From Variovorax paradoxus (GTDB lineage Bacteria > Pseudomonadota > Gammaproteobacteria > Burkholderiales > Burkholderiaceae_C): a DNA stretch of 64,000 nt. Shown in pieces: positions 1 through 6,628 of this stretch (within the stretch, counting starts at the first letter, position 1; each line of letters opens with the position of its first letter). The position numbers were made by a program, and so were the translations under genes. The notes beneath the pieces are model-generated. The model ran no database searches and had not been told where the DNA came from. It saw only the letters and a list, made by a program, of their open reading frames with translations. Location of the stretch: contig NZ_LR743507.1 of NCBI RefSeq assembly GCF_902712855.1, positions 3,520,001-3,584,000 of the forward strand, given 5' to 3'.

Positions 1-262
1 GTTGCAGGGCGGCATCGACCCAGGCCGCGACCAGGGCACGCAGCTCGATCTGCAGCGCTGCCTGATGCAACTGCCCGAGGAGCAGCGCGCCGTGCTGCTC
101 CTGGTGACGCTCGAGGATCTGTCGTATGCCGAGGTGGCGAAAGTGCTCGGCATTCCGGCCGGCACGGTGATGTCGCGACTGTCGCGCGCCCGCGTCCGGC
201 TGCAGGAACTGCTGGACGGCGCAGCCTCGCCCGTCCGGCCCGGCCTTCGCCGCCTCAAATGA
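1..262 (+). CDS. ECF-type RNA polymerase sigma factor, C-terminal part
   Basis: The gene is cut by the left window edge, so only about the last 86 residues are visible. They form sigma region 4, the helix-turn-helix that reads the -35 element. The stretch LPEEQRAVLLLVTLEDLSYA, followed by an EVAKVLGIPAGTVMSRLSRA-type recognition helix, is the classic ECF signature. The stop lies 16 bases before an anti-sigma-like gene on the same strand, so sigma factor and antagonist are probably co-transcribed. The visible TTG at base 2 is unlikely to be the true start because family members have a region 2 upstream. The sigma-70 family call is firm; the ECF subgroup cannot be decided. Confidence 0.88.
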   Translation, partial: LQGGIDPGRDQGTQLDLQRCLMQLPEEQRAVLLLVTLEDLSYAEVAKVLGIPAGTVMSRLSRARVRLQELLDGAASPVRPGLRRLK

Positions 263-278
263 AACCCGCCGCCGAACC

Positions 279-1109
279 ATGAACCGCCCCGCCCCCCCAC
301 CCACCGACGACGAACTGCACGCCTGGATCGACGGCCAGTTGCCCGCCGATCGCCATGGCGCGGTCGAGGACGCGATCGCGCGCGATCCCGAGGTGGCCGC
401 GAAGATCGCCGCATGGCACACGCAGCGCGATGCTTTGCGCCGGCTGCATGGTGAACTGCTCGACGAGCCGGTGCCCGCGCCGCTGATGAATGCGCTGGAA
501 CGCGACCTGCCGCGGCAGGCGCAGCGCGTGTCGTGGCTGCGCTGGGGCGGCATGGCGGCGGGTCTGCTGGTCGCGTTCGCCGCCGGCTGGCTGGGCAGCA
601 TGCAGTGGGCCCGGGAGCCCACCGCCGCAAGCGCAGGTGCGCAGATGGCCAGGGTGCCTGCGGTGCGCGAGTTCGTGCACGATGCCTCGGTCGCGCACGC
701 CGTCTACGCGCCCGAGAAGCGACACCCGGTCGAAGTGGCCGCCGCCGAGCAGCAGCACCTGGTGCAGTGGCTCTCCAAGCGCCTCGACCGGCCGCTGAAA
801 GTGCCCGACCTTTCCTCGCAAGGCTACGTCCTGGTCGGTGGCCGTCTTCTGCCGGGCGAAAGCGGCGCGCGCGCCCAGTTCATGTTCGAGGACCCGGCGG
901 GAGAGCGCGTCACGCTGTACGTCGGCACGCTCGACGCCAACGCCGCTGGCGCCACTGAGGCCCGGGAAACCGCATTCCGCTTCGCATCCGAAGGACCCGT
1001 GCCCAGTTTCTACTGGGTCGACCAGGGCTTCGGCTATGCCCTCGCCGGCAAGCTGCCGCGAGAAGTTCTGCTCAAACTTGCGACGCTGGCCTACCGCGAT
1101 CTGTCTTGA
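279..1109 (+). CDS. Membrane-anchored anti-sigma factor
   Basis: The 276-residue protein has a cytoplasmic N-terminal domain (about 1-85) beginning with DDELHAWIDGQLP, the usual opening of anti-sigma domains that clamp ECF factors. One transmembrane helix follows (about 88-107, GMAAGLLVAFAAGWLG), then a periplasmic C-terminal domain of about 165 residues. The N-domain lacks the HxxxCxxC zinc motif, so it is not a zinc-binding ZAS domain. It sits immediately downstream of the sigma gene in the same direction. Known family behaviour is to hold the sigma factor at the membrane until an envelope signal releases it. The signal here is unknown. Confidence 0.82.
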   Translation: MNRPAPPPTDDELHAWIDGQLPADRHGAVEDAIARDPEVAAKIAAWHTQRDALRRLHGELLDEPVPAPLMNALERDLPRQAQRVSWLRWGGMAAGLLVAFAAGWLGSMQWAREPTAASAGAQMARVPAVREFVHDASVAHAVYAPEKRHPVEVAAAEQQHLVQWLSKRLDRPLKVPDLSSQGYVLVGGRLLPGESGARAQFMFEDPAGERVTLYVGTLDANAAGATEARETAFRFASEGPVPSFYWVDQGFGYALAGKLPREVLLKLATLAYRDLS

Positions 1110-1142
1110 TGAACGCATAAACTGCCGGCTCGCGCATTCCTA

Positions 1143-1166
1143 AGGTCCGGCCCCGTCACCGGACCT
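1143..1166 (+). terminator. Hairpin between anti-sigma and lipoprotein genes
   Basis: AGGTCCGG (1143-1150) and CCGGACCT (1159-1166) form a perfect 8-bp stem with an 8-base loop. It is 33 bases after the anti-sigma stop and is followed by a loose T-rich stretch (GATTTTT). It could be a weak terminator or an attenuator that lowers expression of the lipoprotein gene relative to the sigma pair. Confidence 0.4.
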
Positions 1167-1200
1167 GTCTTCGCGATTTTTCAACTGAAGGAGAAACTGC

Positions 1201-1596
1201 ATGAAATTGCTCAGCGCCTCGATCCTCGCGGCGGCACTGCTTGCCGGCTGCGGCAGCATGTCCAACAAGACCGCCAGCGCGCCCGACACGCCCACCCGCA
1301 CCGCCGACGGCGTGCTGGTAGGCCCGAACGGCATGACGCTGTACACCTTCACCCGCGACACCGCAGGTGCCGGCACCTCCGCCTGCAACGCCCAATGCGC
1401 CGCCAACTGGCCCGCGCTCGGCGTGGCCGACACCGCCAAGCCCATCGGGGGCTACACCATCATCATTCGCGAAGATGGCAAGCGCCAATGGGCCTACAAG
1501 GGCTGGCCGCTTTATTACTGGGCCAAGGACGTCAAGCCCGGCGACAAGACCGGTGACGGCATGGCCAACGGCGCCTGGAAGCTCGCCCGTCCCTGA
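1201..1596 (+). CDS. Small secreted-repeat lipoprotein (COG4315 / lipoprotein_15 type)
   Basis: The 131-residue precursor starts with a lipoprotein signal peptide; the lipobox LAGC places the lipidated cysteine at residue 17. The mature part carries the family pattern: VGPNGMTLYTF, then a CNAQCAANWP segment with two cysteines, then GKRQWAYKGWPLYYWAKDVK. This matches the secreted repeat of unknown function (COG4315), whose members are usually small exported proteins near ECF sigma genes. A strong ribosome site (GAAGGAGAAA) sits before the ATG. The biochemical role is unknown. The position suggests it may belong to the envelope-stress regulon of the neighbouring sigma factor. Confidence 0.8.
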   Translation: MKLLSASILAAALLAGCGSMSNKTASAPDTPTRTADGVLVGPNGMTLYTFTRDTAGAGTSACNAQCAANWPALGVADTAKPIGGYTIIIREDGKRQWAYKGWPLYYWAKDVKPGDKTGDGMANGAWKLARP

Positions 1597-1619
1597 TCCT
1601 TCGCGCACTGAAGCGCACC

Positions 1620-1674
1620 CGACGCCGGCACTCGCCGGCGTCGTTGCTTGAGAGACGCCGGCGCCTGCCGGCGT
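1620..1674 (+). terminator. Two tandem hairpins with the same stem
   Basis: The first hairpin is CGACGCCGGC-ACTC-GCCGGCGTCG (1620-1643), a perfect 10-bp stem. The second is ACGCCGGC-GCCT-GCCGGCGT (1655-1674), reusing the same stem sequence. They lie just after the lipoprotein gene. The first is followed by TTGCTT and the second by TTT, so at least one probably ends the upstream transcript. Confidence 0.55.
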
Positions 1675-1731
1675 TTCCCTTTCCGCCCTGCCGGAAACGA
1701 GGCGCGGCGAAGCCAACGGCAGAATCACCGC

Positions 1732-3171
1732 ATGACATCCAACGCCAACCCGGACGCGTTTCTCGCATTGCTGACCCTGGGCCTGATCACCGATGCGCAG
1801 CACGACGCCGTGCTGGCACATCCCGAAGTCCGCTCACTGCCCCCGCTTCCAGGCCCCGCGCATGCGCTCGCCTGGATGCGCGTGCGCGGCCTAGTCACGC
1901 AGGCGCAGCAGGACGCGGCACTGGACGCGGTCGAGTCAGCCACGCCCGCCGATCCGCGCGCCGACGATGCGGCAGACATCGCGATCGACGCTGACGATCT
2001 GGTGGAGCTGGCCGAACAGGGCATCACGCACGAAGCCATCGAGGCGCTCCACAAGGACGGCCTGATCGACACCGCCACGCGCGACGAGGCACTCCCGGAA
2101 ACACCGGTCACCGGTTCTGTGCAAGCGTCGCTGCCCGTCGCGCTGGCCTGGCTGGTGACCGACGAGCTGCTCGACAAGGCCAGCTTCGAGGCCACGCGGG
2201 CCCAGGTCGCCGCCGAGCCGGCGTTCGCCATGGCCGCGGAGCGCGCCCGCATCATGAACGAGGCGCAGGCGCTGATCGACGCCGACGCGAAGCTCATGAA
2301 CACATGGAAGTCGAACGCACAGCGCACGCGTCGCAGCGGCGCGCTGAAGCTGCTGCTGACCCTGCTGGTGGTCGGGGGTGGCATCGGCTGGTACGCCTTC
2401 ACGCCGGCCGGCGTGCCCGCCTGCGACGCCGCTTCCACGCGCAAGACGCTCGACCGCCTCATGTTCCGCGTGGCCATGGACACGCGCATGCACACGCTCG
2501 ACCCCGAGAAGCGCGCCAGCATCCGCACGCCCACGATCGGCACGCTGCATGAGGTCGGGTATCGCAAGACCGACCGCTTGCGCGGATGCACCGCGGTCAT
2601 CACGCAGGGCGACGACAAGGACGAGATGGCCTACACCATCGGCCCCGTGACGCCGAAGGGCGACGAGATGATCGTGCGCGGCGCCGATCCGACCATCGTG
2701 CGCGCCCGCTTCGGCCATCTCGACGCGAGCGGCAAGCCGCGCTACAACGCCGAGCCGATCGGTCGCGAAGCCATGGAGGCGGCCTTTCGCGCAGGAGCCA
2801 GGTGGCTGAACGCACGGTCGGTGCCGGCCTATCCGCGCATGCGCCCACGCAACCGATCCAGCATGGTCGACACCGACCCCGCCCGCTCGCGGGAAATCGC
2901 CGAGATCGAGGTCACGGGCCCCTGCCGCGCGCTCGAGGACGGTGCGGGCCAGGCCTGCCCGCTGGTCATCGAATACAACGACCTCCTGCTGGGCGCCATG
3001 GGGGGCGGTGACGACGGCGCCACCTCGCTCGCGCTGACAGGCGAGTTCGGCTTTGTCCAGGAAGGCGGCAACTGGCGAGTGGATGGCGACTTTGCCAAGA
3101 CCTTCACGCGCACGCTGCTGGAGGCCCGCCTCAGGCGCATGGGCGTCACCGATGCGGCCATGCCCCAGTGA
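1732..3171 (+). CDS. Unrecognised membrane protein with four short helical repeats
   Basis: The 479-residue product is not one I recognise. The N-terminal cytoplasmic part (1-200) contains at least four copies of a helical motif of the form L-x-W/L-x-x-x-G-L-I/V-T/D-x-A-x-x-D-A-x-L. Examples are LLTLGLITDAQHDAVL (about residue 13), MRVRGLVTQAQQDAAL (49), LHKDGLIDTATRDEAL (106) and a weaker copy near 140. A single transmembrane helix follows (about 203-223), then a C-terminal domain of about 250 residues with several cysteines, probably periplasmic. The start is placed at the ATG at 1732; an upstream in-frame ATG at 1648 would add a residue stretch that runs through a hairpin. No neighbour suggests its function. 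Confidence 0.7.
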   Translation: MTSNANPDAFLALLTLGLITDAQHDAVLAHPEVRSLPPLPGPAHALAWMRVRGLVTQAQQDAALDAVESATPADPRADDAADIAIDADDLVELAEQGITHEAIEALHKDGLIDTATRDEALPETPVTGSVQASLPVALAWLVTDELLDKASFEATRAQVAAEPAFAMAAERARIMNEAQALIDADAKLMNTWKSNAQRTRRSGALKLLLTLLVVGGGIGWYAFTPAGVPACDAASTRKTLDRLMFRVAMDTRMHTLDPEKRASIRTPTIGTLHEVGYRKTDRLRGCTAVITQGDDKDEMAYTIGPVTPKGDEMIVRGADPTIVRARFGHLDASGKPRYNAEPIGREAMEAAFRAGARWLNARSVPAYPRMRPRNRSSMVDTDPARSREIAEIEVTGPCRALEDGAGQACPLVIEYNDLLLGAMGGGDDGATSLALTGEFGFVQEGGNWRVDGDFAKTFTRTLLEARLRRMGVTDAAMPQ

Positions 3172-3226
3172 CACGGCCACTTGCGCGACGGCCACTTCCA
3201 CGCCTCGGACGCCCGCAACAACCGAT

Positions 3227-3278
3227 AAAAAAATCACCTGCAGCGCCAGCTTCGTGAAGAAGCCGCGCCGGAGGTGAT
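3227..3278 (-). terminator. Branched terminator after typA
   Basis: Read on the minus strand, ATCACCT (3278-3272) pairs with AGGTGAT (3239-3233) and runs straight into seven T residues (3233-3227). The long loop holds a second hairpin, GCTTC-TTCAC-GAAGC. It lies 39 bases beyond the typA stop, where the end of the rimP-to-typA operon is expected. Confidence 0.7.
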
Positions 3279-3317
3279 CTCCAGCTCTCGCCCCCGCTTG
3301 CGCGGGAGCGTGTCCCG

Positions 3318-5153
3318 TCAGGCCTGCATGTCGCGGCTGGCGCGCTTGCGTTCGTTTTCCTTCAGGAAGCGCTTGCGCAGGCGAACGCTCTTCGGCGTGA
3401 TCTCGACCAGTTCGTCGTCCTCGATGAACTCCACGCCGTATTCGAGCGTGAGGTCGATCGGCGGCGTGATCTTGATCGCGTCTTCCTTGCCGCTGACGCG
3501 GAAGTTGGTCAGCTGCTTGGTGCGCGTGGCGTTCACCACCAGGTCGTTGTCGCGGCTGTGGATGCCGACGATCATGCCTTCGTACACCGGATCGTTCGCC
3601 TTCACGAACATGCGGCCGCGGTCGTCCAGCTTGCCCAGGGCGTAGGTGAAGATTTCACCGTCGTCCATCGAGATCAGCACGCCGTTCTTGCGGCCGCCGA
3701 TGTCGCCCTTGTGCGGCTCGTAGCTGTCGAAGATGTTGCTGATGAGGCCCGAGCCACGCGTCAGGTTCAGGAATTCGTTCGTGAAACCGATCAGGCCACG
3801 GGCCGGGATGCGGTATTCGAGGCGAACGCGGCCGCGGCCGTCCGATTCCATGTTGACCAGCTCGCCCTTGCGTTCGCCCAGCGCCTGCATCACGCCGCCC
3901 TGGTGGCCTTCCTCGATGTCGGCCGTGACCATTTCGATGGGCTCGTGCTTCTCGCCGTTCACGGTGCGGAACACCACGCGCGGCTTCGACACGGCCATCT
4001 CATAGCCTTCGCGACGCATGTTTTCCAGCAGGATGGTCAGGTGCAGTTCGCCGCGGCCCATGACTTCGAAGATGCCTTCTTCGTCGGTCTCGTTCACGCG
4101 CAGCGCCACGTTGTGCTGCAGTTCCTTCTGCAGGCGGTCCCAGATCTGGCGGCTGGTGACGAACTTGCCTTCGCGGCCGGCCAGCGGGCTGGTGTTGACG
4201 CAGAAGTTCATCGTCAGCGTGGGCTCGTCGACCTTCAGCATCGGCAGCGGCGACGGGTTGGCCGGATCGGTGATGGTCACGCCGATGCCGATGTCGGCGA
4301 TGCCGTTGATCAGCACGATCTCGCCGGGGCCGGCTTCGGTCGACTGCACGCGGTCCAGACCCTGGAAGGTCAGCACCTGGTTGACTCGCCCCTTCACGGT
4401 CTTGCCGTCCGGGCCTTCCATGACCAGCACGTCGGTCATGGGCTTGAGCGTGCCCTGGCTGATGCGGCCCACGCCGATGCGGCCAACGAAGGTCGAGAAG
4501 TCGAGGGCCGAGATCTGCAGCTGCAGCGGCGCGGCGGGGTCACCCTTCTGCGAGGGCACGTGCTTCAGGATGGTGTTGAACAGGGCCGACATGTCGGGGC
4601 CCCACTGCTCGCCGGGCGCGCCTTCTTCGAGCGACGACCAGCCGTTGATGCCCGAGGCATACACCACCGGGAAGTCGAGCTGTTCGTCGGTCGCGCCGAG
4701 CTTGTCGAACAGGTCGAAGGCGGCGTTGACCACCTTGTCGGGGTTGGCGCCCGGCTTGTCGACCTTGTTCACCACGAGGATCGGCTTCAGGCCGAGCGCA
4801 AGCGCCTTCTTGGTCACGAAGCGCGTTTGCGGCATCGGGCCTTCCTGCGCGTCGATCAGCAGCACCACGCCGTCGACCATCGACAGCGCGCGCTCCACCT
4901 CACCGCCGAAGTCCGCGTGGCCCGGCGTGTCGACAATGTTGATGTGCGTGCCTTCCCAGGTCACGGCGCAGTTCTTCGCCAGGATCGTGATGCCACGTTC
5001 CTTTTCGATGGCGTTGTTGTCCATCACCGTGTCGACGACCTTCTCGTGGTCGGCGAAGGTGCCGGACTGGCGCAGCAGCTGGTCAACCATCGTGGTCTTG
5101 CCATGGTCCACGTGGGCAATGATGGCGATATTGCGGATTTGCTTGGTACTCAT
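3318..5153 (-). CDS. typA: Ribosome-associated GTPase TypA/BipA
   Basis: The 611-residue product is close to the usual 605-615. It is a translational GTPase related to EF-G that binds ribosomes and helps assemble 50S subunits under stress or cold. Visible motifs are G1 AHVDHGKT (13-20), G3 DTPGHADFGGEVERALS, G4 NKVDKPGA, and the BipA C-terminal segment GLIGFTNEFLNLTRGSG. The ATG at 5153 overlaps the truB stop as ATGA, which fixes the start and suggests translational coupling. A longer frame reading upstream is only the truB region in another frame. It is the last gene of the operon. Confidence 0.97.
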   Translation of the reverse strand: MSTKQIRNIAIIAHVDHGKTTMVDQLLRQSGTFADHEKVVDTVMDNNAIEKERGITILAKNCAVTWEGTHINIVDTPGHADFGGEVERALSMVDGVVLLIDAQEGPMPQTRFVTKKALALGLKPILVVNKVDKPGANPDKVVNAAFDLFDKLGATDEQLDFPVVYASGINGWSSLEEGAPGEQWGPDMSALFNTILKHVPSQKGDPAAPLQLQISALDFSTFVGRIGVGRISQGTLKPMTDVLVMEGPDGKTVKGRVNQVLTFQGLDRVQSTEAGPGEIVLINGIADIGIGVTITDPANPSPLPMLKVDEPTLTMNFCVNTSPLAGREGKFVTSRQIWDRLQKELQHNVALRVNETDEEGIFEVMGRGELHLTILLENMRREGYEMAVSKPRVVFRTVNGEKHEPIEMVTADIEEGHQGGVMQALGERKGELVNMESDGRGRVRLEYRIPARGLIGFTNEFLNLTRGSGLISNIFDSYEPHKGDIGGRKNGVLISMDDGEIFTYALGKLDDRGRMFVKANDPVYEGMIVGIHSRDNDLVVNATRTKQLTNFRVSGKEDAIKITPPIDLTLEYGVEFIEDDELVEITPKSVRLRKRFLKENERKRASRDMQA

Positions 5154-6136
5154 GGTGTCACTTCGGTCTGTTGTGCGTTCAAAAGAATTTGCTGGATTTC
5201 GATGGGGTTCAGCAAGCGCCCCGGGATCAGTTCGCCGGCCGTGATGTGGGCCGTGCCCAGAAAAGCGGCTGGCTCGGCGCCGAAGACGGCCACCTCGCCC
5301 GCGTCGGCCCAAGTGCCGCGACGCCGCAGGCCCGAGAGAAAACGTGCCGCATCTTCCGCGCCGAGCGTGACGCGGCTGTGGCCGTCCACCAGCACCTCGG
5401 CAGGCAGCAGCCGCGCCAGGCGCTCGTCTTCGTCCATGGCCTCGAGTGCTTCCAGCGTGACGCACTGCGCCTCGAGGAAGCCACCGGTGGCAATGCGCCG
5501 CAGCGAAGTCAGGTGGGCGCCGCATCCGAGCGCCTCACCGATGTCTTCGCCGAGCGTGCGGATGTAGGTGCCCTTGCTGACCTTTGCGACCAGTCTGATG
5601 GCCGACAACGCGTGCGCAGCATCGGCCTCGGCCGCTTCGATCATCGGCGCCACTTCGAGCCGGTGGATCACGACATCGCGCGGCGCACGCTCGATCTCGA
5701 TGCCCTCCCTCGCGTACTCGTACAAGGCCTTGCCATCTTTCTTCAGCGCGCTGTGCATCGGCGGCACCTGGCGGATCGGGCCGGTGAACCGGGCTGCGAC
5801 GCGCGCCAGGTCTTCGGGCACGACATGGACCGGCCGTTCGGCGATCACTTCGCCCTCGGCATCGCCGGTCGCGGTCTTGATGCCGAGGCGGGCCGTGGCT
5901 TCGTAGGTCTTGTCAGCGTCCAGGTGCAGCTGGCTGAACTTGGTGGCCGCGCCAAAGCACAACGGCAGCACGCCCGTCGCAAGCGGATCGAGCGTGCCGG
6001 TGTGGCCCGCCTTTTCCGCACGCAGCAACCACTTGGCCTTCTGCAAGGCCTGGTTGCTGGAGAGTCCCAGCGGCTTGTCGAGCAACAACACCCCATGCAC
6101 AGGGCGCCGCTGCACCCTTGTGCGTGGCGCGTTCAT
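5150..6136 (-). CDS. truB: tRNA pseudouridine(55) synthase TruB
   Basis: The 328-residue enzyme converts U55 of the tRNA T-loop to pseudouridine and acts as a tRNA-folding chaperone. The catalytic aspartate is D50 in GHTGTLDPLATG. HGVLLLDKPLGLSSN marks the N-terminal core, and the KGTYIRTLGEDIGEALG motif is present. The C-terminal extension (about 240-328) is typical of proteobacterial TruB. The start is 2 bases after the rbfA stop and the end overlaps typA by 4 bases, so all three are read from one message. Confidence 0.97.
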   Translation of the reverse strand: MNAPRTRVQRRPVHGVLLLDKPLGLSSNQALQKAKWLLRAEKAGHTGTLDPLATGVLPLCFGAATKFSQLHLDADKTYEATARLGIKTATGDAEGEVIAERPVHVVPEDLARVAARFTGPIRQVPPMHSALKKDGKALYEYAREGIEIERAPRDVVIHRLEVAPMIEAAEADAAHALSAIRLVAKVSKGTYIRTLGEDIGEALGCGAHLTSLRRIATGGFLEAQCVTLEALEAMDEDERLARLLPAEVLVDGHSRVTLGAEDAARFLSGLRRRGTWADAGEVAVFGAEPAAFLGTAHITAGELIPGRLLNPIEIQQILLNAQQTEVTP

Positions 6137-6138
6137 GG

Positions 6139-6510
6139 TTAGTCGTCTTTCGAGCGCGAAGCGACGGCCTGCGCGATGAGCGCGTTCATGTCGGCCGCAC
6201 GCTCGGTGGTACGGTCGAACAGGAAATGCAGCGTGGGCACGGTGTGGATGTGCAGACGCTTGAACAGGCCGTTGCGCAGGAAGCCTGCGGCCTGGTTGAG
6301 CGCTTCGGTGGTTTCGTCCACGTCACCCGTGAGCAGGCTGAAGAAGACCTTCGCGTGCGCATAGTCGGGCGTGACCTCCACGGCCTGGATCGTGACCATG
6401 CCCACGCGCGGATCTTTCAACTCGCGCGCGATCAGCTCCGTCAGATCGCGCTGGATCTGGTCGGCAACCTTGAACGCACGGTTGGGAGCGGCAGCTTTTC
6501 TTTTGGGCAT
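6139..6510 (-). CDS. rbfA: 30S ribosome-binding factor RbfA
   Basis: RbfA binds the pre-30S subunit and aids 16S rRNA 5'-end maturation and cold adaptation. The 123-residue product has the single KH-like fold, with IQRDLTELIARELKDPRVG near the N-terminus and the VFFSLL and TVPTLHFLFD strands. The start is placed at the ATG at 6510 (MPKRK), the form usual in relatives. A GTG four codons upstream (6522) is possible, and no clear ribosome site favours either. It lies about 120 bases after infB in the same operon. Confidence 0.95.
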   Translation of the reverse strand: MPKRKAAAPNRAFKVADQIQRDLTELIARELKDPRVGMVTIQAVEVTPDYAHAKVFFSLLTGDVDETTEALNQAAGFLRNGLFKRLHIHTVPTLHFLFDRTTERAADMNALIAQAVASRSKDD

Positions 6511-6628
6511 TTGATCAATCACTGGCGTCGCGACATCGGGCTCGGTGCAATGCGCGCCGTCGCTGACAGTACTTCAGGTACGCCAGGACGGCTGCAACGC
6601 GGCAACGTGCTCGATATCGCGGCGCGCG

